64,000 nucleotides of DNA from Promicromonospora iranensis (GTDB lineage Bacteria; Actinomycetota; Actinomycetes; Actinomycetales; Cellulomonadaceae), in the NCBI RefSeq assembly GCF_028994775.1, contig NZ_JAJQMN010000005.1:186001-250000 (forward strand), written 5' to 3'. Below are positions 7,644 through 17,105 of the stretch, one piece after another. The position numbers were made by a program, and so were the translations under genes. How positions within the stretch are numbered: the stretch's first letter is position 1; every line of letters starts with the position of its first letter. Under the pieces are notes generated by a model. The model was given only the letters and a program-made list of their open reading frames with translations. It searched no databases and was not told the DNA's origin.

Positions 7644-8851
7644 GCGCGCAGACGAGCACGACGGGCTCCGGGCTGCCCACGGGCGGCGCCCTGTCCGGCG
7701 CGGTCTGGCAGCGGGTGCGCGGCGGCAGCAGCCTGCTGCCGATCGTCGCGGCGCTCGTCGCCATCTGGCTGATCCTCGGCGCGGTCAACCCCGCCTTCCT
7801 CGCCCCGGAGAACCTCGTCAACCTCACGCTGCAGAGTGCCCCCGTCGGCGTCATAGCCCTCGGCGTGGTCCTCGTGCTCCTGGTGGGCCAGATCGACCTG
7901 TCCGTCGGGTCGCTGAGCGGTCTCGCTGCGGCGGTGGTCGCCGTCGGATCCGTGACCCTCGGATGGCCGGTGGCGCTCGCGATCGCCGCCGCACTGGCCT
8001 GCGGCGCGGTCGTCGGCCTGGGCTACGGGGCGCTCTCGACCCGGCTCGGCCTGCCCAGCTTCGTGTTCACGCTGGCCGGCCTGCTGTTCCTGGCCGGGGT
8101 GCAGCTGCGGGTGCTCGGCCCGCTCGGCTCGATCAACCTGCCGTTCGAGTCATGGTTCGTCCGGTCGGTGCAGCAGGGGTTCCTGCCCGCCGGGGTCGCC
8201 TGGGCCGTCGTGGGCGTGACGGTGGCGGCGTCCGCGGGGATCCAGGTCGTAGCCCGGGCACGACGGCGGCGCGCGGACCTCGCCTGCGCGAGCGTGCCGC
8301 AGATCATCGTGCGCACCGTCGTCCTGGCAGTGGTGCTGTCCGCGATCGTGGCCTACCTGTACCTCGGCTCGGCGCGCGGGATCGGCTGGTCGGTGGCGCT
8401 CTTCGCAGCTCTGGTCGTGATCACCGACGTGCTGCTGCGCCGCACCCGGTGGGGCCGGTCGGTGCGGGCGGTCGGCGGCGACCGGCGCGCCGCGATGCTC
8501 GCCGGCGTGCCGGTGCGGCGCACGGTGGTCCTGTGCTTCGTCGCCTGCTCGACGCTCGCCGCGCTCGGTGGCGTGCTCGCCGCCGGCCGCCTGGGCGCCG
8601 CCAACCAGGGGACCGGCGGCGCCGACACCTACCTCGTGGCGATCGCCGCGGCGGTCATCGGCGGCACCAGCCTGTTCGGCGGGCGCGGCAGCGCCTGGTC
8701 CGCGGTGCTCGGGGTGCTCGTCATCCAGTCCATCGCCAACGGGCTCACGCTGATGAACGTCGACCAGGCGGCGCGGTACATGGTGACCGGGGCCGTGCTG
8801 CTGCTGGCGATCATCATCGACATGCTGATGCGCAAGCGCCGGGAGGCCTGA
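7640..8851 (+). CDS. xylH: Sugar ABC transporter permease, XylH-like
   Basis: A 403-residue membrane protein with about ten hydrophobic helices. The GQIDLSVGSLSGL motif (about residues 82-94) and the GGTSLFGGRGS loop (about residues 337-347) are conserved in the RbsC/XylH family (CUT2). It is coupled to the ATPase by an ATGA overlap. It forms the channel of the pentose-type importer. An arginine-rich cytoplasmic loop (ARARRRRADL, about residue 205) is part of the long XylH-type central loop. Confidence 0.92.
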   Translation: MSAQTSTTGSGLPTGGALSGAVWQRVRGGSSLLPIVAALVAIWLILGAVNPAFLAPENLVNLTLQSAPVGVIALGVVLVLLVGQIDLSVGSLSGLAAAVVAVGSVTLGWPVALAIAAALACGAVVGLGYGALSTRLGLPSFVFTLAGLLFLAGVQLRVLGPLGSINLPFESWFVRSVQQGFLPAGVAWAVVGVTVAASAGIQVVARARRRRADLACASVPQIIVRTVVLAVVLSAIVAYLYLGSARGIGWSVALFAALVVITDVLLRRTRWGRSVRAVGGDRRAAMLAGVPVRRTVVLCFVACSTLAALGGVLAAGRLGAANQGTGGADTYLVAIAAAVIGGTSLFGGRGSAWSAVLGVLVIQSIANGLTLMNVDQAARYMVTGAVLLLAIIIDMLMRKRREA

Positions 8852-8852
8852 C

Positions 8853-9857
8853 ATGAATCGTCGTCCGACGCTGGCAGTGGTCGCCGAGGCCGCGGGAGTG
8901 AGCCTGAAGACCGCGTCCCGGGTGCTCAACCGCGAGCCCAACGTGGCGGACGCCACGCGTGAGCGCGTGCTGGACGCCGCGACCTCGCTGGGCTTCCGGC
9001 GCAACGCGGTGGCCGCCGACCTCGCGCGTGGCGGCTTCTCACGCCTCGTCGGGTTCATCACCGGGGACCTCGCCAACGAGTTCTACTCCGCGCTGGCCAG
9101 CGGCATCGAGCGGGAGCTGCGGGAGCACGGGCTGCAGCTGCTCACGGCGTCGTCCGACGAGGACCCCGAGCGGGAGGGGTCGCTGACGGGCGAGCTGCTC
9201 GAACGGCGCGTCGGGGCGCTCATCGTCACGCCGGCGGGCGCCGACCACTCGGCGCTGCGGGGCGAGATCGCCGCGGGCCTGACCGTCGTCGTGGTGGACC
9301 GGCCCGCGGCCGGGATGGACGTGGACACCGTGGTCATCGACAACCGCGGCGGCACGCGCGCGGCCGCCCGGCACCTGCTGGAGCACGGGCACCGCCGCAT
9401 CGCCTTCGTCGGCGACGCGCCCCACCTGTGGACCTACCAGGAGCGCAGCGCCGAGTTCCTCGCGACCATGCGCGACGCCGGAGTGCCCGACGCCGAGCGG
9501 TGGCTCCGTTCGGGCGCGCACGACGCCGCGGCGGCCCGCGACCTCGTCGTCGACCTGCTCGCGGCACCGGAGCCGCCCACGGCGGTGCTCGCCGCCAACA
9601 ACCGGGCGACCGTCGGGACGCTCCAGGCGCTGCGGGACGCGCCGGGCGGCGACCAGGTGGCCGTGGTGGGCTTCGACGACTTCGAGCTGGCCGACCTGCT
9701 GGGCATCACCGTCGTGGCGTACGACGCCGTCGAGATGGGCCGCCGGGCCGCCGAGCTGGCCGTCGCGCGGTCCGCCGACCCCGACCGGCCGGTGGAGCTC
9801 GTGGTGCTGCCGACCCGGGTGGTGCCGAGGGGAAGCGGGGAGCGGCGGCCCCGTTGA
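8853..9857 (+). CDS. LacI-family transcriptional regulator
   Basis: A 334-residue protein with an N-terminal LacI helix-turn-helix (LAVVAEAAGVSLKTASRVLN, about residues 6-25), a hinge helix (about residues 45-58) and a periplasmic-binding-like effector domain. The start lies 2 nt after the xylH stop, so it is the last gene of the ROK-xylFGH operon. A pentose importer that carries both a ROK and a LacI regulator in one transcript suggests two sugar inputs. The effector pocket cannot be assigned. A short GGGG-TTCG-CCCC hairpin (9874-9885) follows the stop and may help termination. Confidence 0.9.
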   Translation: MNRRPTLAVVAEAAGVSLKTASRVLNREPNVADATRERVLDAATSLGFRRNAVAADLARGGFSRLVGFITGDLANEFYSALASGIERELREHGLQLLTASSDEDPEREGSLTGELLERRVGALIVTPAGADHSALRGEIAAGLTVVVVDRPAAGMDVDTVVIDNRGGTRAAARHLLEHGHRRIAFVGDAPHLWTYQERSAEFLATMRDAGVPDAERWLRSGAHDAAAARDLVVDLLAAPEPPTAVLAANNRATVGTLQALRDAPGGDQVAVVGFDDFELADLLGITVVAYDAVEMGRRAAELAVARSADPDRPVELVVLPTRVVPRGSGERRPR

Positions 9858-9873
9858 CACCGGCCGTGGAGGT

Positions 9874-9885
9874 GGGGTTCGCCCC
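9874..9885. terminator. Short UUCG tetraloop hairpin after the LacI gene
   Basis: GGGG-TTCG-CCCC, 17 bp after the LacI stop codon, is a very stable tetraloop stem without a U tract. The rest of the 245-bp gap to the protease gene holds only the protease promoter region. Confidence 0.4.
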
Positions 9886-10102
9886 GGGGTGACACCCCCC
9901 ACGCCCAGGGCCGCCAGGTGGGCCGCCCGCGCGTCAGGGGCCGCTCGTGCGGGCCCGGTGCGCAGCTGGCGGAGGCACAGCCGGGCATAGGGGACTGATA
10001 GGTACTTTCCACACGACGCCGTCCCACCCGTTCTGGTGGTGACGCGGCGTCAATACGCTCCCAGGCACACGAGGTTCCCCAGGCCTGAACGAGGAGCACA
10101 CC

Positions 10103-11698
10103 ATGTCACGAACCTTGAGAACGTCCCGTTCCTTGATAGCGCTGTCAGCGGCGGCGCTGATGGTCGGCACGGCGCTCACCGGCGCCGGCGCCGCGGGGGC
10201 AGCGCAGCCCCCGGAGACGCCCGCCACCCAGCAGTCCGGCACCACACAGCAGTCCGGCACCACACAGCAGTCCGACAGCAAGCTGCCCGACGCCCAGGTC
10301 CGTGCGATGGTGCGCGACCTCGGGCTCACGCGGGCCGAGATCCCCGGTCGGCTGGCGCTCGACGCCGAGGCCGCGATCGTCGAGGCCCACCTCACCGCCC
10401 GGCTCGGCGACACCTACGCGGGGACCTGGCTGCCCGAAGGCGCTGATGCCCCGCGCGTCGCCGTCACCAGCGACGCCGCAGCCAAGGTGGCGGAGCGCGC
10501 GGGCGCCGACGCCGTCGTCGTCGACCACAGCCTCGAGGCGCTCACCTCGTGGAAGGAGGCGCTCGACGAGGTGGGCGCGCCGGACACCGTGCACTCCTGG
10601 TACGCGGACCCCACCACGAACGAGGTGGTCGTCCAGGCCGCCGACGTCGCCGCGGCCAGGGCGATGATCGCCGAGGCGGACCTGCCGGCCGACGTCGTGC
10701 GGGTCGAGAGGTCCAAGGTCGCGCCGGAGCTCGCGCGCGACATCCGCGGTGGTGACGAGTTCCACCGGCCGACCGGCGACGGGTTCGTCACCCTGTGCTC
10801 GATCGGCTTCGCCGTGCAGGGCGGGTTCGTGACCGCCGGGCACTGCGGCGCGGCCGGCAACCCCGTGAACGCGCCCGACGGCGCGGCGCTCGGCACTTAC
10901 CGCGCGTCGGTCTTCCCGGGCCGCGACTGGGCGTGGGTGGCGACCAACAGCAACTGGACGCCCACCCCGCGGGTGAACAACTACGCGGGCGGGACCGCCG
11001 CGGTCGCCGGTTCCGCCGAGCAGGGGATCGGCGCGGCGGTGTGCCGGTCGGGCCGCACGACCGGCTGGCGCTGCGGCGTCATCCAGGAGAAGAACGTCAC
11101 CATCAACTACGGCAACGGCGACATCCCCGGCATGGCCACCGGCTCGGCGTGCGCCGAGGGCGGCGACTCGGGCGGCTCGGTGCTCTCCGGGGACCAGGCG
11201 CAGGGCGTGACCTCCGGCCGGATCGGCGACTGCTCCTCGGGCGGCCGGTTCATCTACCAGCCCCTGAACCCGATCCTGAGTACCTACGGACTGCAGCTCA
11301 CGACGACGTCCGGCGGCGGGGGACAGGCGCTCATCGGACCCGGCGGCAAGTGCATCGACGTGCCGAACTCCGAGTTCACGGACGGTAAGCGCCTGCAGCT
11401 CTGGACCTGCAACGGCACGGCGGCGCAGCGCTGGACCTTCCACTCCGACGGCACCCTGCGCGCCGGGGGCAAGTGCATGGACGTCGCCGGTGCGAACACC
11501 GCCGACGGCACAGCCGTGCAGCTCGCGAACTGCAGCGGCAACGCGGCCCAGCGGTTCACGCTCAGCGGTGCCGGGGACCTGGTCTCGATCCTCGCGAACA
11601 AGTGCGTGGACGCCCCCAACGGCAATACCGCGAACGGCACCCAGCTGCAGATCTGGACCTGCAACGGCACGGCGGCCCAGAAGTGGCGCGTGGGCTGA
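10103..11698 (+). CDS. Secreted S1E serine protease (alpha-lytic/streptogrisin type) with ricin-type lectin domain
   Basis: A 531-residue preproprotein. The Sec signal peptide covers about residues 1-33. A Gln/Thr-rich linker follows, made of three 7-residue repeats (QQSGTTQ, residues 43-57). Next come an alpha-lytic-type pro-domain (about residues 60-215) and a chymotrypsin-fold catalytic domain with His247 (TAGHC), Asp275 (GRDWAWV) and Ser356 (GDSGGS). After a Gly-rich linker a ricin B-type trefoil (about residues 408-531) shows repeated QLWTCNG and QRW motifs. The pro-domain acts as an intramolecular chaperone and is cut off outside the cell. The lectin should tether the protease to polysaccharide or cell wall. 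The RBS GAGGAG precedes the ATG. The gene is monocistronic. Confidence 0.94.
   Translation: MSRTLRTSRSLIALSAAALMVGTALTGAGAAGAAQPPETPATQQSGTTQQSGTTQQSDSKLPDAQVRAMVRDLGLTRAEIPGRLALDAEAAIVEAHLTARLGDTYAGTWLPEGADAPRVAVTSDAAAKVAERAGADAVVVDHSLEALTSWKEALDEVGAPDTVHSWYADPTTNEVVVQAADVAAARAMIAEADLPADVVRVERSKVAPELARDIRGGDEFHRPTGDGFVTLCSIGFAVQGGFVTAGHCGAAGNPVNAPDGAALGTYRASVFPGRDWAWVATNSNWTPTPRVNNYAGGTAAVAGSAEQGIGAAVCRSGRTTGWRCGVIQEKNVTINYGNGDIPGMATGSACAEGGDSGGSVLSGDQAQGVTSGRIGDCSSGGRFIYQPLNPILSTYGLQLTTTSGGGGQALIGPGGKCIDVPNSEFTDGKRLQLWTCNGTAAQRWTFHSDGTLRAGGKCMDVAGANTADGTAVQLANCSGNAAQRFTLSGAGDLVSILANKCVDAPNGNTANGTQLQIWTCNGTAAQKWRVG
10228..10275. repeat. Coding tandem repeat in the protease linker
   Basis: Two and a half near-identical 21-bp units (CAGCAGTCCGGCACCACA and so on) encode the QQSGTTQ repeats between signal peptide and pro-domain. 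The perfect unit identity suggests a recent slippage expansion. Confidence 0.75.
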
Positions 11699-11756
11699 CC
11701 CCAAGAAAACCCTGACCGCACCCGGTCCCGCCGTCCCGCACTCCCACCCGCACCCT

Positions 11757-11818
11757 CTTCGAGGCCTAAGTTTCTCGCTTCTGAAACGCTTCAGAGCGGA
11801 GAAGCTTAGGCCTCGAAG
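11757..11818. terminator. Nested hairpin between the protease and metE (convergent)
   Basis: The outer arms CTTCGAGGCCTAAG (11757-11770) and CTTAGGCCTCGAAG (11805-11818) are exact complements. The interior can fold again (TTCTC...GAGAA and GCTTCTGAA...TTCAGAGC). It lies between two convergent genes, so it probably serves as a bidirectional terminator. There is no U tract. Confidence 0.7.
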
Positions 11819-11868
11819 TGCAGGGGTTCGGCGGCCCGCGCTGACCTCGACCGTCCCCGACGGCCCGC

Positions 11869-11912
11869 AGCGGGGTCAGAGGAAGCGGGGTCAGCGGCAG
11901 CGGGGTCAGAGG
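11869..11912. repeat. 15-bp tandem repeat spanning the metE stop codon
   Basis: Three copies of AGCGGGGTCAGNGGN run from 11869 to 11912. The third copy contains the metE stop (TCA on this strand, 11906-11908), so each downstream copy repeats the end of the gene together with its stop codon. A similar arrangement occurs at the end of the Cmx-like gene (18670-18715). Confidence 0.7.
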
Positions 11913-14332
11913 CTGGCGCGGACCTCGCGCGTCGCCGTCACCAGGTTGCGGAGCGACTCCGTGGTCTCGGCGTACCCGCGGGTCTTGAGCCCGCAGTCGG
12001 GGTTGACCCAGACCAGCCGCGGGTCGATCGCCTTGGCGGCGAGCGTCACGAGCTCGGTCACCTCTGCGACGGACGGCACGCGCGGGCTGTGGATGTCGTA
12101 GACGCCCGGCCCGATGCCGCGCCCGTACCCCGCGTCGGCCAGCTCGGGCACGATCTCCATGCGAGACCGCGCCGCCTCGACCGAGGTCACGTCGGCGTCG
12201 AGGCCGTCGATCGCGCCGATGACCTGCCCGAACTCCGAGTAGCACAGGTGCGTGTGCACCTGGGTGGCGGTACCTGCGCCGGCGGTGGACAGGCGGAACG
12301 AACGCACCGACCAGTCCAGGTAGTCGGCGTGCGCGGACCGGCGCAGGGGCAGCAGCTCACGCAGCGCGGGCTCGTCCACCTGCACGACGCCGATCCCCGC
12401 CTCCTCCAGGTCTGTCACCTCGTCGCGCAGCGCCAGCGCGACCTGGTCGGCGGTGTCGCCCAGCGGTAGGTCGTCGCGCACGAACGACCATGCCAGGATC
12501 GTCACGGGACCCGTGAGCATGCCCTTGACGGGCTTGCTGGTGAGCGACGCCGCGTACGCGGTCCAGTCCACGGTCAGCGGTGCGGGCCGCGACACGTCGC
12601 CCCACAGGATCGGCGGCCGCACGCAGCGCGAGCCGTACGACTGCACCCAGCCGTGCACCGTGGTCGCGAAGCCGTCGAGCTGCTCGGCGAAGTACTGCAC
12701 CATGTCGTTGCGCTCGGGCTCGCCGTGCACCAGGACGTCGAGGCCCAGCTCCTCCTGGAGCGCGACCGTGCTGGCGATCTCCGCGCGCATGGCTGCGGTG
12801 TACTCGGCGTCGGACAGCTCCCCGCGGACCCAGGCGGCGCGCGTGCGGCGGATCTCCGCCGTCTGCGGGAACGAGCCGATCGTCGTGGTCGGCAGCGGCG
12901 GCAGGTCGAGCCGCGCCTGCTGGGCCGCGGCGCGCTCGGCGTACGGCGCGCGCTCGGCGTCGGCGGGGGTCAGGGCCGCGGTCCGGTCCCGGACCTCCGG
13001 CACGACGACGCCGGGCGCCTGGGACCGCGACCGCACCGCCGCGACGGACTGCGCCAGGGTGTCGGCGACCGCCGACCGGCCCTGGGTCAGGCCGGTCGCC
13101 AGCGTGACGACCTCGGCGACCTTCTGGTCGGCGAACGCGAGCCACGACTTCAGGTCCGCGTCGAGGCGGGGCTCGTCGCCGACGTCGTGCGGCACGTGCA
13201 GCAGCGACGTCGAGGTCCCGACGGCGACGGCGCCCGCGCCGAGGGCGGACAGGCTCTCCAGCGTGGTGAGCCGCACGTCGAGGTCCGCACCCCAGATGTT
13301 GTGCCCGTCGATGACGCCCGCGACCAGCGTCTTGGACGCCAGGCCGGGGACCGGGCCGTCGGGTACGGCGCCCTTGACGAGGTCGACCGCGATGGCCTCG
13401 ACGTCGGTGCCGGCGAGCAGCGCGAGGCCGTCGCCGTCCGCGCTGCGCAGGTCGCCGTACGGCGCGGTGACCAGGATCGCGGGACGCTCCGCGGCGCCCG
13501 CGCCGCCCGCACCGTCCGAGCTGGACGCGGGGGAGAGGTCGGTCGCGAGCCGCGTGTAGGCCCGGCGGACGGCGTCGGCCACCTCGTCGAAGGGGACGTC
13601 CAGCAGGTCGGTCACCAGGGCGGGCTCGTCCAGCTGCACCCAGGGCGCGCCCGCGGCGGCGAGCGCACGCAGCAGCTCGGCGTAGGCGGCGACGACGTCG
13701 TCGAGCCGGTCCAGCGGGCGGAACCCGTCGGGGGCGGTCTCGGCCGGCTTGCTGAGCAGCAGGAACGTCACCGGGCCGACGAGGACCGGGCGGGTCACGA
13801 CGGCCTGCCCGCCGTCGGCCGGGCGGGCGAGCTCGGTGAACTGGCGCACCGCTCGGTCGTCCACGAACCCGATCGGGGTGTCCGGCCCGATCTCCGGGAC
13901 CAGGTAGTGGTAGTTGGTGTCGAACCACTTGGTCATCTCGAGCGGCGGCTTGTCACCCTCACCGCGGGCCAGCGTGAAGTAGCCCGCCAGGGAGAGCGCG
14001 CCCGCGCCGGTCGACCCGGTCGAACCCGTCGAGACCCCGGGCACCAGGTCCCGGAACCGCTCCGGCACCGCGCCCAGCAGGGCCACGGTGTCGAGCACCT
14101 GGTCGTAGAACGAGAACGAGCCGGGGACGGCGCCGCCGTCGGCGGCCAGGCCCAGGTCGGCGAGATGACGTGCGGTGGTCAGGCGTAGGTCTCGGGCGGT
14201 GGCCTCCAGCTCGTCGCCGGTGGTGCGCCCGGCCCAGAAGGCCTCGACGGCCCGCTTGAGCTCGCGGCGTCGGCCGATGCGCGGGTAGCCCAGGATCGTG
14301 GCGGGGGAAAGGTGCGTGTGCGTGACTGCCAT
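11906..14332 (-). CDS. metE: Cobalamin-independent methionine synthase
   Basis: An 808-residue MetE (E. coli 753) that transfers the methyl group of methyltetrahydropteroyltri-glutamate to homocysteine, the last step of methionine synthesis. The N-terminal domain starts with [12 protein letters not shown]. The catalytic C-terminal domain carries the zinc ligands in HTHLCYSEF and [10 protein letters not shown] chose the ATG at 14332: it directly follows the SAM riboswitch and has GGAG 9 nt upstream; the in-frame upstream Met codons lie inside the riboswitch. The C-terminal region is complete. Expression should fall when S-adenosylmethionine is high. Confidence 0.96.
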   Translation of the reverse strand: MAVTHTHLSPATILGYPRIGRRRELKRAVEAFWAGRTTGDELEATARDLRLTTARHLADLGLAADGGAVPGSFSFYDQVLDTVALLGAVPERFRDLVPGVSTGSTGSTGAGALSLAGYFTLARGEGDKPPLEMTKWFDTNYHYLVPEIGPDTPIGFVDDRAVRQFTELARPADGGQAVVTRPVLVGPVTFLLLSKPAETAPDGFRPLDRLDDVVAAYAELLRALAAAGAPWVQLDEPALVTDLLDVPFDEVADAVRRAYTRLATDLSPASSSDGAGGAGAAERPAILVTAPYGDLRSADGDGLALLAGTDVEAIAVDLVKGAVPDGPVPGLASKTLVAGVIDGHNIWGADLDVRLTTLESLSALGAGAVAVGTSTSLLHVPHDVGDEPRLDADLKSWLAFADQKVAEVVTLATGLTQGRSAVADTLAQSVAAVRSRSQAPGVVVPEVRDRTAALTPADAERAPYAERAAAQQARLDLPPLPTTTIGSFPQTAEIRRTRAAWVRGELSDAEYTAAMRAEIASTVALQEELGLDVLVHGEPERNDMVQYFAEQLDGFATTVHGWVQSYGSRCVRPPILWGDVSRPAPLTVDWTAYAASLTSKPVKGMLTGPVTILAWSFVRDDLPLGDTADQVALALRDEVTDLEEAGIGVVQVDEPALRELLPLRRSAHADYLDWSVRSFRLSTAGAGTATQVHTHLCYSEFGQVIGAIDGLDADVTSVEAARSRMEIVPELADAGYGRGIGPGVYDIHSPRVPSVAEVTELVTLAAKAIDPRLVWVNPDCGLKTRGYAETTESLRNLVTATREVRASL

Positions 14333-14341
14333 GCGTATCAG

Positions 14342-14443
14342 CTCCATCGGACCTGGCGTTAGCACCTTGCCCGGCAGTGGCGATCCGGAGGCAGGTTGCT
14401 GCGGTGTCGTTGAGCCAGGACTCTCGACCGCTCTGGATGATTA
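14342..14443 (-). ncRNA. SAM-I (S-box) riboswitch upstream of metE
   Basis: On the minus strand the leader contains CATCCAGAGCGGTCGAGAG, then CACCGCAGCAACC and AAGGTGCTAACGCC, and closes with CCGATGGAG. The GCAACC and GGTGCTAA blocks are the conserved SAM-binding core, and the CATCCAGAG opening is typical of actinobacterial SAM-I elements. The P1 stem (TCATC with GATGG) places the metE ribosome-binding GGAG in its 3' strand, 9 nt from the start codon. This points to translational control by RBS sequestration rather than a terminator. Confidence 0.85.
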
Positions 14444-14449
14444 GCCTGG

Positions 14450-14478
14450 ATCGTAGGCATGCCCGCGATGTGGTCGAA
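14450..14478 (-). promoter_or_regulatory. Probable metE promoter
   Basis: On the minus strand there is a -10-like TACGAT (14455-14450), and 17 bp upstream of it a weak -35-like TTCGAC (14478-14473). Transcription would start at about 14443, the first base of the riboswitch. Confidence 0.4.
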
Positions 14479-14554
14479 AAACCGTCCACTACTTGGGACG
14501 ATGGCTCGTGGAGCAGCAGTTGCCTCGCCGAAAAAGCGTGCCAATTGTGCGCAC

Positions 14555-15994
14555 TCACGCATCGGTCGGCCGGCCGGACAACCGCAGGGCAGCCACGAGG
14601 ACGAGGCCTGCGACCAGGGCCAGCCCGGCGTTGACGGTGATCGCCACGCTCAGGCCGAGCGGCGTCCCGCCGTCGTGAGCCACGGCCGTGACGACGGCGG
14701 ACATCACCGGGGTCCCCAGCGCGATGCCGACCTGCTGGCTCATCGTGGTCAGGCCGGTCGCGAGACCCTGGTCGCGATCGGGGAGCCCGGCGGTCGCCGT
14801 CACCATGAACCCCACGATCGCGACGAGGTTCGCCACCCCGCCCACGAACGCCAGGGCCAGCAGGATCGCGAGCCACCCCGGGACCGCCGACAGGAACGCG
14901 AGCGGGACCGTGGCCGCGGCCTGCACCACCAGACCCAGCACCATCGCCCGTCGCCCGCCGAGGGCACCGATCACCCGGGGGCCCACCATCCCGCCCAGCA
15001 CGGTTCCGGCTCCGAGCACCGCGAAGACGAACCCGGTATGCAACGGGCCGAACCCCCGGACCTCCTGGAGGTAGAGCGTGAGCAGGAAGACGAGGGACGT
15101 CTCCGTCGCGAATGCCACGAGCCCCGCGGCGTTGCCCCAGCCCACGTTCCGGCGTGCCAGGATGCCCAGCGGGACCAGCGGGTGTGCGACCCGGCGCTCG
15201 ATCGCGACGAACACTGCGACCAGCGCCGCCGCGAGCGACAGGGCGCCCCAGCTGCCGGGTGCTGACCACGAGTGCTCCGCGGCCTGCGTCAGCCCGTAGA
15301 CACCTGCCGCGAGCGCGAGCGTGACGGTGACCGCCCCGGGTGCGTCGAGCGGGGCCCGCCGGGGTTCCCGCGTCTCGCGCAGCACGAGCGGCCCCACGAC
15401 GAGTACCGCTAGCGCGACGGCCACGTTCACGAAGAACGCCCACCGCCAGCTGACCAGGCCCGCGAACAGCCCGCCCAGGACGGCGCCCGACGTGAATCCC
15501 GCCGCCATCAGCGCACCGTTGAGGCCCAGCGCCCGGTCCCGCAGCGGACCCTCCGCGAACGAGGTGGTGATCAGGGACAGTGCCGCCGGGGTGACGGCGG
15601 CGGTGGCGACCCCTTGCGCGACACGGGCGGCGAGCAGCAGCCACGGCACGTCCGCGAGTCCGCCCACCAGCGACGCCACGCCCAGCAGCGCGATGCCCGC
15701 GAGGAACTGCCGGCGCCGGCCGAACAGGTCGGCCGTGCGGCCGAAGAACAGCGTGAGTCCCGCGGCGCAGACGGCGAACGAGGTGGCGATCCACTGCAGG
15801 TCGGGCAGTGCGAAGCCGACGTCGGCCCCGATCTGAGGGAGTGCGACGTTCAGGATCGAGAAGTCCACGGCCAGGGTGAAGCTGGCCGTGAGCAGGACCG
15901 CGAGGGCGAGGCGTTCGCGGCGGGGTGCGCCAGGTCGTGTCGTGGCGGTGGCGGGCTGGTGTGCCGGTGCCGGACCGGCCGGAGAGGTGCTCAT
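14555..15994 (-). CDS. MFS drug exporter, DHA2-like (14 TM)
   Basis: A 479-residue major-facilitator protein. The N-terminal SFTLAVDFSILNVALPQI (about residues 38-55) and the GRTADLFGRRR loop (motif A, about residues 88-98) are typical of 14-helix proton-driven drug exporters. I placed the start at 15994 (MSTSPAG), 102 bp from the divergent XRE gene; longer readings run through the XRE gene antisense. The XRE regulator is the probable controller. The substrate is unknown. Confidence 0.9.
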   Translation of the reverse strand: MSTSPAGPAPAHQPATATTRPGAPRRERLALAVLLTASFTLAVDFSILNVALPQIGADVGFALPDLQWIATSFAVCAAGLTLFFGRTADLFGRRRQFLAGIALLGVASLVGGLADVPWLLLAARVAQGVATAAVTPAALSLITTSFAEGPLRDRALGLNGALMAAGFTSGAVLGGLFAGLVSWRWAFFVNVAVALAVLVVGPLVLRETREPRRAPLDAPGAVTVTLALAAGVYGLTQAAEHSWSAPGSWGALSLAAALVAVFVAIERRVAHPLVPLGILARRNVGWGNAAGLVAFATETSLVFLLTLYLQEVRGFGPLHTGFVFAVLGAGTVLGGMVGPRVIGALGGRRAMVLGLVVQAAATVPLAFLSAVPGWLAILLALAFVGGVANLVAIVGFMVTATAGLPDRDQGLATGLTTMSQQVGIALGTPVMSAVVTAVAHDGGTPLGLSVAITVNAGLALVAGLVLVAALRLSGRPTDA

Positions 15995-16047
15995 GCCGAC
16001 GACGATCGCCGCGCCCGGGCGACGCAACCATTCCCCGGCGCTGCGTA

Positions 16048-16060
16048 CCCCTGGCAGGGG
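16048..16060. promoter_or_regulatory. 13-bp palindrome between the MFS and XRE genes
   Basis: CCCCTG-G-CAGGGG lies midway in the 102-bp divergent promoter region, the expected place for the XRE regulator's operator. Confidence 0.4.
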
Positions 16061-16096
16061 CACCCTGCCGGCCGCGGGACGAGCGACACTGGGACC

Positions 16097-17035
16097 ATGC
16101 CGAGCCGAGCGGAACGACACGTGGGACGGCCGACGGAGCGACCGGCGCCGCCCGCAGGGCAGCGGTCGGGCGCCCGGCAGGCTGCCAGCCCGGGAACCAA
16201 TGAGCTCGGCGACTTCCTGCGGACACGGCGGGACGCGGTCACCCCGGCCGACGTCGGCCTGACCGCCTGGGGCGACCGCCGGGTGCCGGGCCTGCGCCGG
16301 GAAGAGCTGGCGCAGCTGGCCGGCATCTCCGTCAACTACTACACGCGCCTGGAGCAGGGGCAGTCGGTGAACGCGGGGGACTCGATCGTCGAGTCGCTCG
16401 CCCGTGCGCTCCGCCTCGACGACGACGAGCAGGCGCACCTGTTCGCGCTCGCTCGTCCCGCCCCTGCCCGACGCCGCCGTGCCGCACCGGCCGAGCGTCC
16501 CAGCACGGGAGCGGTGCGTCTGCTCGACTCCATGCCCGACGTGCCGGCTCTGCTGCTCGGCCGGCGCAACGACATCCTCGCCTGGAACCCGCTGGGGCAC
16601 GCCCTGCTCGCGTCGCACCTCGACGTGGCAGCGCCGTCGGCCCCCGCCGGTCGTCCCAACCAGATGCGGCTGCTGTTCCTGGACCCGCACACGCGGGAGC
16701 TCTACCGACGTTGGGACGACGAGGCGGCGCTCGCCGTCGCCTCGCTCCGGTACACCGCCGTGCAGCATCATGACGACCGGGCGCTCGCCGAGCTGATCGG
16801 CGAGCTGAGCATGCACAGCCCCGAGTTCGCGCGGCTGTGGGCGCGGCACGACGTGCGCCAGTGCTCGAGCGGCACCAAGCACCTGCACCACCCGGTGGTC
16901 GGTGACCTCCAGCTGGACTTCGAGGCGCTGCACCTGCCCGACACCCACGGGCAGCGGCTCCTGACACACACCGCCGCGCGCGGGTCGGGCTCGGAGTCGG
17001 CGCTGAGACTGCTGGCCAGAGGGCTGGCGGTCTGA
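16097..17035 (+). CDS. XRE-family regulator with MmyB-like ligand-binding domain
   Basis: A 312-residue protein. A basic N-terminal extension (about 35 residues) precedes a helix-turn-helix (REELAQLAGISVNYYTRLEQG, about residues 72-92) and the MmyB-like PAS-type domain (about residues 150-300) ending in GSGSESALRLL. This class usually controls a divergent oxidoreductase or transporter, here the MFS exporter. The ATG at 16097 is the first in frame after the divergent gene; a start some 30 residues downstream at the ELGDFL region is also possible. Confidence 0.88.
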   Translation: MPSRAERHVGRPTERPAPPAGQRSGARQAASPGTNELGDFLRTRRDAVTPADVGLTAWGDRRVPGLRREELAQLAGISVNYYTRLEQGQSVNAGDSIVESLARALRLDDDEQAHLFALARPAPARRRRAAPAERPSTGAVRLLDSMPDVPALLLGRRNDILAWNPLGHALLASHLDVAAPSAPAGRPNQMRLLFLDPHTRELYRRWDDEAALAVASLRYTAVQHHDDRALAELIGELSMHSPEFARLWARHDVRQCSSGTKHLHHPVVGDLQLDFEALHLPDTHGQRLLTHTAARGSGSESALRLLARGLAV

Positions 17036-17105
17036 ACCTCGCGGGCTGTGCCCGCGCGTCGCGCAACCGGGATGGCACCCTGTGCGGTCGGAAAGCGGGC
17101 GTGGG

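Noticed and set aside
12653-14188. Long plus-strand frame opposite metE
   Set aside because: It mirrors the metE coding bias, contains no recognisable domain, and metE is certain.
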